Shown: piece after piece, positions 51,017 to 58,601 of the stretch | Position numbering within the stretch: position 1 is the stretch's first letter | How the letters are laid out: each line of letters opens with the position of its first letter | Assembly (NCBI GenBank): GCA_900548625.1 | Contig: URLO01000003.1 | Location: 1 to 64,000 of the forward strand | Direction: 5' to 3' | Source: an uncultured Eubacteriales bacterium | GTDB taxonomy: Bacteria; Bacillota; Clostridia; Oscillospirales; Oscillospiraceae | Length of the DNA stretch: 64,000 bases | The notes under the pieces: generated by a model | The model's input: the letters and a program-made list of their open reading frames with translations, nothing else | Told to the model about the DNA's origin: nothing | Databases searched by the model: none | Translations under genes and position numbers: made by a program

Positions 51017-51811
51017 TCATTCCTTCACGGCAGTCTCCTCCGGCATTTGCAGGAACGTGACCTCGCCATCGTCATCCGCATCGTCCTGCGAAACGGAAAC
51101 GGATTTAAGTTTACATAATTCAAGCAGCGCCAGAAACGTCGCCACGATCTCCGAGCGGCTCCTGCTGTGCCGGAAGAGGCTGAGAAACCTCGAAACACCG
51201 TGTGAGATCAGGCTTTTGAGGATCTCCGCCGCCTTCACCGTCACCGGATACGGCTCCGCGCCGACGATGCCGCGGAAATTTGCCGCCGGCGGCGGAAGCA
51301 GCCGCGCCTCGCGCTCCTCGATGGACGCCAGCGCCGCGAGCAGATCCTCGCGGTCATGGCTGTATCGGTATGTGTGATCCTTTTGCAGCGGCTCCGGCCC
51401 TTTTGTGAAAAGGCCGAGGCCGAATTCGTTGCGCTGGGCAAGGAAGCCCGCCGCCGCGCGGATCTTCTCGTAGGCGTCCTTGCGCTGCCGCTGCTCGAGC
51501 GACTGGATGAGAAGCTCCATCTCGCTCATGGCCTCCTCCTGCTCTGCGGCAGAGAGGAGCATTTTCGTTTTGATGAGCATCAGATGCGATGCCATCGCCG
51601 TAAATTCGCTTGCGATCTCGACGTCCATGCGCTTCATTTCGTCGAGATAGGCAAGATACTGCTCCAGGATCGAGGAAATGCTGACGTCCTGTATCTCGAT
51701 CTTATTTTTGCTCAGCAGCAGGAAGATGACGTCCAGCGGGCCGTCAAAGTCCTCCAGAGCCTCCGCCTTTGCATGGACAACGTTTTCAAGATGGTAAATC
51801 GGTTCGTTCAT
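51017..51811 (-). CDS. scpA: Segregation and condensation protein A
   Basis: ScpA is the kleisin subunit linking SMC heads. The 264-residue protein begins with the conserved ALEDFDGPLDVIFLLLSKNK and continues EIQDVSISSILEQYLAYLDE, both family hallmarks. The C-terminal winged helix (VATFLALLELCKLKSVSVSQ) is present. It starts 9 bases after the site-2 protease gene, whose stop forms part of its AGGAG ribosome-binding site. Confidence 0.96.
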   Translation of the reverse strand: MNEPIYHLENVVHAKAEALEDFDGPLDVIFLLLSKNKIEIQDVSISSILEQYLAYLDEMKRMDVEIASEFTAMASHLMLIKTKMLLSAAEQEEAMSEMELLIQSLEQRQRKDAYEKIRAAAGFLAQRNEFGLGLFTKGPEPLQKDHTYRYSHDREDLLAALASIEEREARLLPPPAANFRGIVGAEPYPVTVKAAEILKSLISHGVSRFLSLFRHSRSRSEIVATFLALLELCKLKSVSVSQDDADDDGEVTFLQMPEETAVKE

Positions 51812-51820
51812 GCGGCGCTC

Positions 51821-52513
51821 CTAAACGGAAAGATTGTACAAAAGCCGGATCGGCCACGCGCCGATGGCCTCGAGCGCGTCTGTCAGCCCGCCGCGCAGAA
51901 ATTCCAGCGGCGTATCGAGCACGCCCGTCAGCAGCAGCACCATCAGCAGGATCATACCGTATCGCTCAATATACATGAGCTTTTCATACCAGCGATCCGG
52001 CAGCAGCGCAAACAGCACCTTTGACCCGTCGAGCGGCGGGACCGGGAACAGATTGAACACGGCAAGACCGGCGCTCATCAGCTCGATGTAGTAGAAAATG
52101 AACCAGATATAATAGAACGCCTGATACCGATGCGCGACATAGAAATATGCGCACACCGAGGCCAGCATCGTCGCGGCATATGCAAGCAGCACGTTGGCGG
52201 CCGGCCCTGCCAGTGCCGTCAGCGCCATGCCCGCCTTCGGATTTTTGAAATTGCGCATATCGACCGGCACAGGCTTTGCCCAGCCGAAGTGGCAAATGGC
52301 CATCATAATGAGGCCGCCGATGTCAACATGGCGGAGCGGATTGAGGCTCAGCCGCCCGGCACGCTTTGCCGTCCGGTCGCCGAGCCAGTATGCGACAAGC
52401 CCGTGCGCTGTCTCATGAAACGTGATGCAAAGCAGCGACGCTGCGACCACAATTGCCGTCTGCCAGACGGCGTCAAAGCGGAGCTGCTGCACCCATGCAA
52501 GAAATTTTTCCAA
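51821..52513 (-). CDS. Site-2 protease family (M50) membrane protein
   Basis: A 230-residue intramembrane metalloprotease. The zinc motif HExxH appears in CITFHETAHGLVAYWLGD and the second motif in FNLFPVPPLDGSKVLFALL; both are intact. Five to six hydrophobic helices are visible. Short M50 proteins of this type (YwhC/FtsH-adjacent group) precede scpA in many Firmicutes; substrates are unknown. The start appears to be TTG, with AGAAGGAAG about 8 bases upstream. Promoter at 52545-52573. Confidence 0.9.
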   Translation of the reverse strand: MEKFLAWVQQLRFDAVWQTAIVVAASLLCITFHETAHGLVAYWLGDRTAKRAGRLSLNPLRHVDIGGLIMMAICHFGWAKPVPVDMRNFKNPKAGMALTALAGPAANVLLAYAATMLASVCAYFYVAHRYQAFYYIWFIFYYIELMSAGLAVFNLFPVPPLDGSKVLFALLPDRWYEKLMYIERYGMILLMVLLLTGVLDTPLEFLRGGLTDALEAIGAWPIRLLYNLSV

Positions 52514-52544
52514 GGTCGAATCTTCCTTCTATCCAGATTCAAAC

Positions 52545-52573
52545 AGTATAACACAGCTTTTTCCCTTTTACAA
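52545..52573 (-). promoter_or_regulatory. Putative sigma-A promoter for the S2P-scpAB-ytfJ-dac-rluB operon
   Basis: TTGTAA and TATACT on the minus strand are spaced by 17 bases, about 32 bases before the site-2 protease start. Confidence 0.6.
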
Positions 52574-52624
52574 GGAAACTGCAAAGAAAAGACGCCGTGT
52601 GTCTGTCCAAGGCGGGGTGCAGCC

Positions 52625-52671
52625 AAAACCGCCGTGACGTTCACCCTCTGGGGCGCGCGTCACGGCGGCTT
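52625..52671 (-). terminator. Terminator of the BlaI-M56 operon
   Basis: An 11-bp GC-rich stem (CCGCCGTGACG and complement) with a loop of 19 bases ends in TTTT on the minus strand, about 36 bases after the M56 gene. Confidence 0.8.
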
Positions 52672-52707
52672 CTGTATTCTGTTATCTCAAAGGCAGAGGC
52701 TCTGCGC

Positions 52708-54702
52708 TCAATAGCGTGAAACCGGCTGCCCGTCCTCCGTCAGCACGATGCTGCCGTCAACCACGGCAATGTCAAACAGGTGCGTCTGCGGAGGGGTTTT
52801 ATGATCGACCGCCTGTACCCGAACGACGCCGTCATCCCCACGGTTAAAGGACAAATCATACCATTCCGTCCAGAATGGCGTATCGTATTTCAGCGTGTCT
52901 GCCCCAATCTCTGCGGCGCGGAATGTGAAGCTGAAAACGCCGGAGGTTCGCCCCAGACCGAGAACGCAGACCTCATCTATCCCGTCCCCGTCCACATCGA
53001 AAACGATGGAATCGTAGATCGGGTAGTCGTCGAGTGCCGGCGCGTCTCCATCTCCGAAAAGCATGGCGCTGACTGTTTCTATGTACTGCGCCTGTTTTTC
53101 CTCCGGACTTTCTCCGTTTTCCGTGACGATCCAGCACTCCGGAATATAGCTGGAAACAGGATTTTGCCATGGAATGACGTGGATATCCTCCGGATCGAGC
53201 GCATACGCGGCAAGGATATACCGCATTTGCTCACTACTTGCACCGCGAAGCGCCAGCAGTTCCTGTGCAGTGCTGTCTCTTGGAGATGCCGTATGTGGAA
53301 GCAAGCCAAAGGAATAACTCTTCGGAGCCATCTGCCAGACATAGACATCCAGTCCTGCGGACGCATCCAGATCGAAGTATTCCGGATACTGCGCACGAAG
53401 CGGCTGCAAATCGATTGCCGCAGAAACATCTCCACCGGCGCAGATTCGGCTCAGATATTCCTGAAACTCCCTGTCCGACACCGCATACCGCTTGCCGCCT
53501 TGCTCAACGTCCACCATTGTGTTGTCGGAAAGGTTATATCCGCTGATCCGGATATAGCTTCCATCTTGCAGCTGCGCACTGATCTGATATCCCGGCGTCA
53601 GTCCCGCAAATCGGTCGCTGCGCCTGCTGCTTTTTAAGCCCGCCAGCCGGGAGCTCAGCTCGTCGAGCTGCGCCTGATTCATCTCCGTAACGACCGGCTC
53701 GTCCGCATTTCTCATATCAAAGTGATTTGCAGAAACAATAGGCGTGGCGTCCGCGTCAAATCGGAATCCAACCGGGTCTGTCAAAAAGCAGACAGCGACC
53801 ACAGCGCAGACGGCCACAGACGCCAAAACGATCCAGAACGCAGGCTTTTTGTAGTGCATCACGGACTTTACGCGTTCCTTGACGCCCACCTCACCAAACG
53901 CGAGCGGACACGCCGCAATGCTGCGGCGGCTGACGCTGCACGCCACAAGCGCCTGTGTATAATCGGCTCTTTGCTCCCTGCCCATCCCGCTGATCACCTT
54001 TTCATCGCAGGCAAGCTCGATATCCCGGCACAGCAGTATATAGCTGAGCCACATCAGCGGATTGAACCAATGAATTGTCAGCAGCAGAAAGCCGAGCGGC
54101 TTCCACCAATGATCTCTGCGCCGGATGTGCGTCTGCTCATGCGCGATCACATAATCCAACTCGTAGCTGTCCATGTGATACGGGAGATAGATTTTGGGCT
54201 TGATGACCCCCAGCACAAACGGAGAGCAGACATTTTCGCTTTGATAGATATTCTCCCGCAGGATCACCGCTTCGCAGACCTTGCGCCGCAAACGCCAGTA
54301 ACTCACAGCAGAATAGAGAAAAAGTGCTGCTATTCCGAAAAGCCAAAGCCCCGTTAAAACCGGAATCCAGATTTGCAGCGGATTTGCGCTTGCGCCCGGT
54401 GCAGGCGTGAACGAGCCGCTGATTACCGGATTGATAACATGATTGAGAGCAGGAACACCCGTCTGAACGGAAGGTAACTGCTCCATCATAATGGTCGGGC
54501 TGATTGTTTCTGCGCTCGGGATCAGGCTCAGTACACTTTCAATCGAAAACGGGAAAACCATCCGCGCAGCCACAATGCCCCAAAGCAGAACATTTACCCA
54601 TTTGGGAGCTTTTTTCAGGCAGAGCCGCAGCAGCAAAACCGCCAGCACGACCCAGCCTGCGGAGATGCTCGTATTGACGATCCTCAGAAAAAGTTCTGCC
54701 AT
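52708..54702 (-). CDS. BlaR1-like M56 family metallopeptidase
   Basis: A 664-residue membrane protein. The N-terminal 330 residues form an M56 domain: four helices, a zinc motif HEQTH in VIAHEQTHIRRRDHWW, and a further helix around 285-305. In BlaR1/MecR1 this protease cleaves the repressor after signal binding. The ectodomain (about 310-664) does not look like the usual penicillin-binding sensor: no SxxK-SxN-KTG set is apparent, and it includes an aspartate-rich loop (FDVDGDGIDEVCVLGLG). So the signal is probably not a beta-lactam, or it is sensed differently. It starts 5 bases after the blaI stop. Confidence 0.88.
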   Translation of the reverse strand: MAELFLRIVNTSISAGWVVLAVLLLRLCLKKAPKWVNVLLWGIVAARMVFPFSIESVLSLIPSAETISPTIMMEQLPSVQTGVPALNHVINPVISGSFTPAPGASANPLQIWIPVLTGLWLFGIAALFLYSAVSYWRLRRKVCEAVILRENIYQSENVCSPFVLGVIKPKIYLPYHMDSYELDYVIAHEQTHIRRRDHWWKPLGFLLLTIHWFNPLMWLSYILLCRDIELACDEKVISGMGREQRADYTQALVACSVSRRSIAACPLAFGEVGVKERVKSVMHYKKPAFWIVLASVAVCAVVAVCFLTDPVGFRFDADATPIVSANHFDMRNADEPVVTEMNQAQLDELSSRLAGLKSSRRSDRFAGLTPGYQISAQLQDGSYIRISGYNLSDNTMVDVEQGGKRYAVSDREFQEYLSRICAGGDVSAAIDLQPLRAQYPEYFDLDASAGLDVYVWQMAPKSYSFGLLPHTASPRDSTAQELLALRGASSEQMRYILAAYALDPEDIHVIPWQNPVSSYIPECWIVTENGESPEEKQAQYIETVSAMLFGDGDAPALDDYPIYDSIVFDVDGDGIDEVCVLGLGRTSGVFSFTFRAAEIGADTLKYDTPFWTEWYDLSFNRGDDGVVRVQAVDHKTPPQTHLFDIAVVDGSIVLTEDGQPVSRY

Positions 54703-54703
54703 C

Positions 54704-55069
54704 TCACTGCCCCCTTCGGATACGGTCGATCATCTGCTGCACCTCGTCAAGCTCATCGCTCGATAGATCCTGCCGCTTTGTAAAGGCGGCGATGAACGCG
54801 GGCAGCGACCCTTCAAATTTCTTTTCCACCAGCTCGTCGATCTCATACGCCTGCGCCTCATCCTTTGAAACGAGTGCGGTGACAACGCCATCCTCGTTTT
54901 TAAGAACGCCGCGCTCCCCGAGCCGCTTGATCACGGTATACGTCGTGGTGCGCTTCCAGCCAAGCTGCTCCTGACAAAGCCGGGCGAGCTGCGCGGCGGT
55001 GACCGGCGCATGCTCCCACATGATCAGGCAAAACCGATATTCGCCCTCGTGGATCTTCGGTGTTTCCAT
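54704..55069 (-). CDS. BlaI/MecI/CopY family transcriptional repressor
   Basis: A 121-residue winged-helix repressor. The DNA-binding helix region is WKRTTTYTVIKRLGERGVLK, followed by a C-terminal dimerisation helix (ELDEVQQMIDRIRRG). BlaI-type dimers hold their operator until cleaved by the cognate M56 protease. The ATG at 55069 has AAAGGAGG 7 bases upstream. Two matching palindromes (55086-55101 and 55112-55127) lie over its own promoter, consistent with autorepression. Confidence 0.92.
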   Translation of the reverse strand: METPKIHEGEYRFCLIMWEHAPVTAAQLARLCQEQLGWKRTTTYTVIKRLGERGVLKNEDGVVTALVSKDEAQAYEIDELVEKKFEGSLPAFIAAFTKRQDLSSDELDEVQQMIDRIRRGQ

Positions 55070-55085
55070 AAGCACGCCTCCTTTC

Positions 55086-55101
55086 GTCTACAATCGTAGA
55101 C
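55086..55101. promoter_or_regulatory. BlaI-type operator 1
   Basis: The 16-base sequence GTCTACAATCGTAGAC is a perfect 6-bp inverted repeat around a 4-base centre. It lies between the promoter and the blaI start. The TACA/TGTA-like core is characteristic of BlaI-family operators. Confidence 0.8.
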
Positions 55102-55110
55102 TGTAATCAT

Positions 55111-55139
55111 AGTCTACATGATTAGACATCTGTTGTCAA
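55111..55139 (-). promoter_or_regulatory. Putative promoter of the blaI-M56 operon
   Basis: A perfect TTGACA is followed after 17 bases by TAGACT on the minus strand. The -10 box lies inside operator 2, so repressor binding would block RNA polymerase. Confidence 0.65.
55112..55127. promoter_or_regulatory. BlaI-type operator 2
   Basis: GTCTACATGATTAGAC is a near-perfect version of operator 1, with its centre 26 bases away. Two sites at this spacing would place two repressor dimers on similar faces of the helix. Confidence 0.75.
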
Positions 55140-55162
55140 TCCCATTTCCCGAAATCCTGCGC

Positions 55163-55196
55163 AAAAAAGGAGCAGTATTTTACATACCGCTCCTTT
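55163..55196 (-). terminator. Terminator distal to element C
   Basis: The minus-strand stem AAAGGAGCGGTA with its partner TACTGCTCCTTT and a run of six T residues makes a canonical terminator. It lies beyond element C as seen from engB. It is probably the original engB terminator. A related but broken sequence (CAAAGGGGCTGT on the minus strand) occurs on the engB side of the element. Confidence 0.85.
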
Positions 55197-55197
55197 G

Positions 55198-55434
55198 CAG
55201 ACTGTCAAAAACCTCGTAGAGTTCGCGCCCGCAGGCGCGAATACAGTGTAAATCGGTTTTGTCCGGGGGCGTGTACCTCGGACAAAACACACTACGCCCG
55301 GCAAGTGTGGAATTTGTGCGCAAAACGCGCACAAATTATGCGCGCAGCCGGGTGCAGCCTTTTCAAACGCGAACCCAGCCTTGCGGTTCGCGTTTGAGAG
55401 CGTGTCAAAATGACTATTTTGACACGCTCGACAG
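55198..55434 (-). repeat. Structured five-hairpin dispersed element, copy C
   Basis: This third copy is oriented away from engB. Hairpins in order from engB: 55398-55429 (perfect 14-bp-class stem GAGCGTGTCAAAAT), 55363-55397 (TCAAACGCGAACC stem), 55296-55353 (GCCCGGC outer stem with inner AATTTGTGCGC hairpin), 55256-55288 (GTTTTGTCCG stem) and 55222-55241 (TTCGCGCC/GGCGCGAA). Hairpin 5 differs from copies A and B by paired substitutions. It ends CTCTACGAGGTTTTTGACAG. Together with the operators and terminator it fills the gap between engB and blaI. Confidence 0.85.
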
Positions 55435-55447
55435 CCCCTTTGATGCT

Positions 55448-56035
55448 CTATTCTCCTGCCACCTTCAAAATCACGCGCAGGAGCGCCTCGCGGCCAAGGC
55501 CGCTTTCGGCTGAAAACGGGATCAGCTCGACATCCTCCGGCAGCGTCAGCGTCTGACGGATGCAGGTGAGATTTGGCTCGATCTCGCTTTTCTTCAGCTT
55601 GTCCATCTTGTTTGCAACCACGACAAAGGGCTTGCCGCAGGCTTTAAAATAGTCTGCCATGATGACGTCGTTTGCCGTCGGCTTATGCCGCGCATCGACG
55701 ATCATGACGCCAAAATCGATGGTATCCTCCGCCGCAAAGTACTTCTCCATCAGCTTGCCCCAGCGCTCTTTCTCCGCCATCGGGACCTTGGCATAGCCGT
55801 ATCCCGGCAGGTCTACCAGATAGAGCTTGTTGTCGATGCGGAAGAAATTGATATGCGTCGTTTTTCCGGGTGCCTCGCCCACGCGGGCAAAATTCCTGCG
55901 CAGAAGCAGCTTGTTGATGACCGAGGACTTTCCGACATTGGACTTTCCGGCGAATGCGATCTGCGGCAGGCCGTCCTTCGGGCAGTCTGCGACCGCGGTG
56001 ACAGAGCGGATGAACTCCGCATTGTGCAGATTCAT
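55448..56035 (-). CDS. engB: Ribosome biogenesis GTP-binding protein EngB (YsxC)
   Basis: EngB is an essential GTPase needed for 50S subunit assembly. The 195-residue protein has G1 (AFAGKSNVGKSSVINKLL), G3 (VDLPGYGYAKV) and G4 (VANKMDKL) motifs, plus the N-terminal FIRSVTAVADCPKDGLPQIA. It lies 10 bases after lon, the same order as in B. subtilis (lonA-ysxC). GGAGG precedes the ATG. Confidence 0.97.
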   Translation of the reverse strand: MNLHNAEFIRSVTAVADCPKDGLPQIAFAGKSNVGKSSVINKLLLRRNFARVGEAPGKTTHINFFRIDNKLYLVDLPGYGYAKVPMAEKERWGKLMEKYFAAEDTIDFGVMIVDARHKPTANDVIMADYFKACGKPFVVVANKMDKLKKSEIEPNLTCIRQTLTLPEDVELIPFSAESGLGREALLRVILKVAGE

Positions 56036-56045
56036 ATGCGCCTCC

Positions 56046-58484
56046 TCACTGCCGTATGGCGGGCTTGCGCCGCGGGCGCTTCACAGGCGGTACGGGCGTC
56101 AGAGGCGAGGCCTCCGGAGCCGCCGCTGCGGCAGGCTCTGCCTGCTCCGTGCGGCACTTTGAAAAATCAAGCGCCGCCGCGATCACGCTGTCCACATGGC
56201 GGACGGTGATGAAGTTCAGCGCATTTCTCACCGTCTGGTCGATCTCCGCCAGATCCTTCTCGTTGTCAGCAGGAATGATGACGGTCTTGATGCCGTGGCG
56301 GAGCGCCGCCATCGTCTTTTCCTTGAGTCCGCCGATGGGCAGCACACGCCCCCGGATCGAGATCTCGCCCGTCATGGCGATATCGCGCCGGACCGTTGCA
56401 CCGGTCAGCGCCGAAACGATGGCTGTGCAGATCGTAATGCCCGCCGACGGGCCATCCTTCGGGACAGCACCCTCGGGGAAGTGAACATGGATGTCCTTCG
56501 TCTTATAAAAATCGGGCGCAATGCCGAAATGCGACGTCCGCGAGCGGATGTAGCTCATTGCCGCTTGGACGGATTCCTTCATCACATCGCCGAGATTGCC
56601 CGTCAGCTCCAGCTTGCCGGAGCCATCGACCACGTTGACCTCGACCTCCAGCGTCTCGCCGCCGACCGACGTCCACGCAAGTCCCGTCACAAGGCCGACC
56701 GGGTCGCTTGCAGGCAGCTCGTCCGGCAGGAAACGGCGCACGCCGAGATAGCTCTCCAGATTTGCCCCCGTCACGCTCACGCGCTTCGGCGCGTCCGCAG
56801 ACACGAAGCGCATCGCACATTTGCGGCAGAGCGCCGCCAGCTCACGCTCGAGATTTCGGACGCCGGACTCTCTTGTATAGCACGTGATGATCTCACGCAT
56901 GGCCTCGTCCGACACGCGGACGCTGCCCTTGGCAAGGCCGTGCTTTTCCATCTGCTTCGGAAGCAGGTGGCGCTTCGCGATCTGTAATTTTTCCTCGTCC
57001 GTATACGAGCCGAGCTCGATGACCTCCATGCGGTCAAGAAGTGCGCGCGGGATGGTGTCGGTGGTGTTGGCGGTCGTTATGAACATGCACTCGTGCAGGT
57101 CAAACGGCACCTCCAGATAGTGGTCGCGGAAGGCGGAGTTCTGTTCTGCGTCGAGCACCTCCAGAAGCGCCGATGCAGGGTCGCCCTTATAGTCGCTGCC
57201 GAGCTTGTCGATCTCGTCGAGCAGAAGCAGCGCATTTTTAGACCCGGCATGGGAAATACCCGCCATGATCCTGCCCGGCATCGCGCCGATGTACGTCTTG
57301 CGGTGACCGCGGATCTCGGCCTCGTCGTGAACGCCGCCGAGCGAGATGCGCGCCAGCTTCCGGTTGAGGGCGCGTGCAATGGAAATGGCAACGGACGTCT
57401 TACCGACACCGGGAGGCCCGACGAGGCAGAGGATCTGCCCCGGAAGCTCCGGTGCGAGCTGCCGGACAGCCAGCGTCTCCAGGATGCGCTCCTTGACCTT
57501 TTCAAGGCCAAAATGATCCGCGTCGAGAATTTTCCGCGCCTGACGCACATCGAGCCGTTCCTTTGTCCGTGTGTTCCACGGCAGCTCGATCACTGCGTCC
57601 AGATAATTGCGCAGCAGCGCGGCCTCCTGAGAATTGGGCGGCTGCTTTGCCATGCGGCGCACTTCCTTGAGGAGCTTTTCCTCGATCTCGTCGTCCAGAT
57701 GCAGCTTTCGGATCTTCTCGCGGTATACATCCGCGTCATCGTCGTCGGCGTCCTCGCCAAGCTCCTCGCGGATGGCGCTGAGCTGCTCGCGCAGATAGTA
57801 GTCCCGCTGGCTCTTGTCAACGCTCTGCTGCACCTTCTCCGAAATTTCGTTTTCAAGGCGCAGGACCTCAAGCTCCTTCTCCATCAGCGTCGTGGCATGC
57901 TCCAGCCGCCGCACGGGATGCAGCTGCTCCAGCAGCTTCTGCTTGTCCTGATAGGAAAAGGTCGCATGCTGACCGATGATGTCCGCAATGAGGCCGGGGT
58001 CGTCCGCAGTGAGCATTTGCAGCAGCGGCTCCTGAATGTTTCTGCCGACCAGCTCGCAGAACTGCTCAAACTGGCTGTGCGCATAGCGCACGAGCGCGTC
58101 GGTGCGGGTCGAGCTGCGCGTAACCGGCACATCCGCAAGCTCCGACACACGCCCAAACAGGTACGGCTCACTCTGTACCACATCGATCAGCTCCGCGCGC
58201 ACGCAGCCCTCGACGAGAATACGCATATTCTCGCCTGGCATACGCAGGATCTGCTTGATCTCGGCAATGGTGCCGATGTCATAGAGATCCCGCATCTTCG
58301 GATCGTCCGTCTGCACATCCTTCTGCGCAACGAGGAAGATCCTCTGGTTCTCACGCAGCGCTTCCTCGACAGCCAGCACAGACTTCTTGCGGCCGACATC
58401 AAAATGCGTCACCATGCCCGGAAACACGCAAAGCCCGCGCAGCGGCAGGATCGGCAGGCAGGTAACGGCTCTCTTATCATTCAT
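56046..58484 (-). CDS. lon: ATP-dependent protease Lon (LonA)
   Basis: An 812-residue AAA+ protease that degrades misfolded and regulatory proteins. It has the N-terminal LAN domain (LPILPLRGLCVFPGMV), Walker A (GPPGVGKTSVAISIA), Walker B (LLLLDEIDKLG) and the C-terminal protease domain with the Ser-Lys dyad (PKDGPSAGITICTA; IGGLKEKTMAA). The ATG at 58484 has AAAGGAG upstream; 11 further codons are open but overlap the terminator before it. No CtsR site was found. Confidence 0.97.
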   Translation of the reverse strand: MNDKRAVTCLPILPLRGLCVFPGMVTHFDVGRKKSVLAVEEALRENQRIFLVAQKDVQTDDPKMRDLYDIGTIAEIKQILRMPGENMRILVEGCVRAELIDVVQSEPYLFGRVSELADVPVTRSSTRTDALVRYAHSQFEQFCELVGRNIQEPLLQMLTADDPGLIADIIGQHATFSYQDKQKLLEQLHPVRRLEHATTLMEKELEVLRLENEISEKVQQSVDKSQRDYYLREQLSAIREELGEDADDDDADVYREKIRKLHLDDEIEEKLLKEVRRMAKQPPNSQEAALLRNYLDAVIELPWNTRTKERLDVRQARKILDADHFGLEKVKERILETLAVRQLAPELPGQILCLVGPPGVGKTSVAISIARALNRKLARISLGGVHDEAEIRGHRKTYIGAMPGRIMAGISHAGSKNALLLLDEIDKLGSDYKGDPASALLEVLDAEQNSAFRDHYLEVPFDLHECMFITTANTTDTIPRALLDRMEVIELGSYTDEEKLQIAKRHLLPKQMEKHGLAKGSVRVSDEAMREIITCYTRESGVRNLERELAALCRKCAMRFVSADAPKRVSVTGANLESYLGVRRFLPDELPASDPVGLVTGLAWTSVGGETLEVEVNVVDGSGKLELTGNLGDVMKESVQAAMSYIRSRTSHFGIAPDFYKTKDIHVHFPEGAVPKDGPSAGITICTAIVSALTGATVRRDIAMTGEISIRGRVLPIGGLKEKTMAALRHGIKTVIIPADNEKDLAEIDQTVRNALNFITVRHVDSVIAAALDFSKCRTEQAEPAAAAAPEASPLTPVPPVKRPRRKPAIRQ

Positions 58485-58512
58485 AATTTCGTCTCCTTTC
58501 CCGGAGAAATAA

Positions 58513-58543
58513 CACAAAAAGGGAGCAAATGCTCCCCTTTTGT
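58513..58543 (-). terminator. Hairpin between clpX and lon
   Basis: A 13-bp-class stem (ACAAAAGGGGAGC with GCTCCCTTTTTGT, one bulge) follows the clpX stop by about 60 bases and precedes lon by about 28. A second small hairpin (GACCGGCAGGATGCCGGTC) lies at 58562-58580. No separate lon promoter is evident after it, so read-through or attenuation may set lon levels. Confidence 0.75.
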
Positions 58544-58601
58544 CAGTAATCGCTCATCATGACCGGCATCCTGCCGGTCAGATCTGTACACCCGAAGGGG
58601 C

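Noticed and set aside
52708..54702. Beta-lactam resistance regulator as the firm function of the M56 protein
   Set aside because: The ectodomain lacks the SxxK, SxN and KTG motifs in the right order and no beta-lactamase or mecA-like gene is adjacent, so only the M56/BlaI family assignment is kept.
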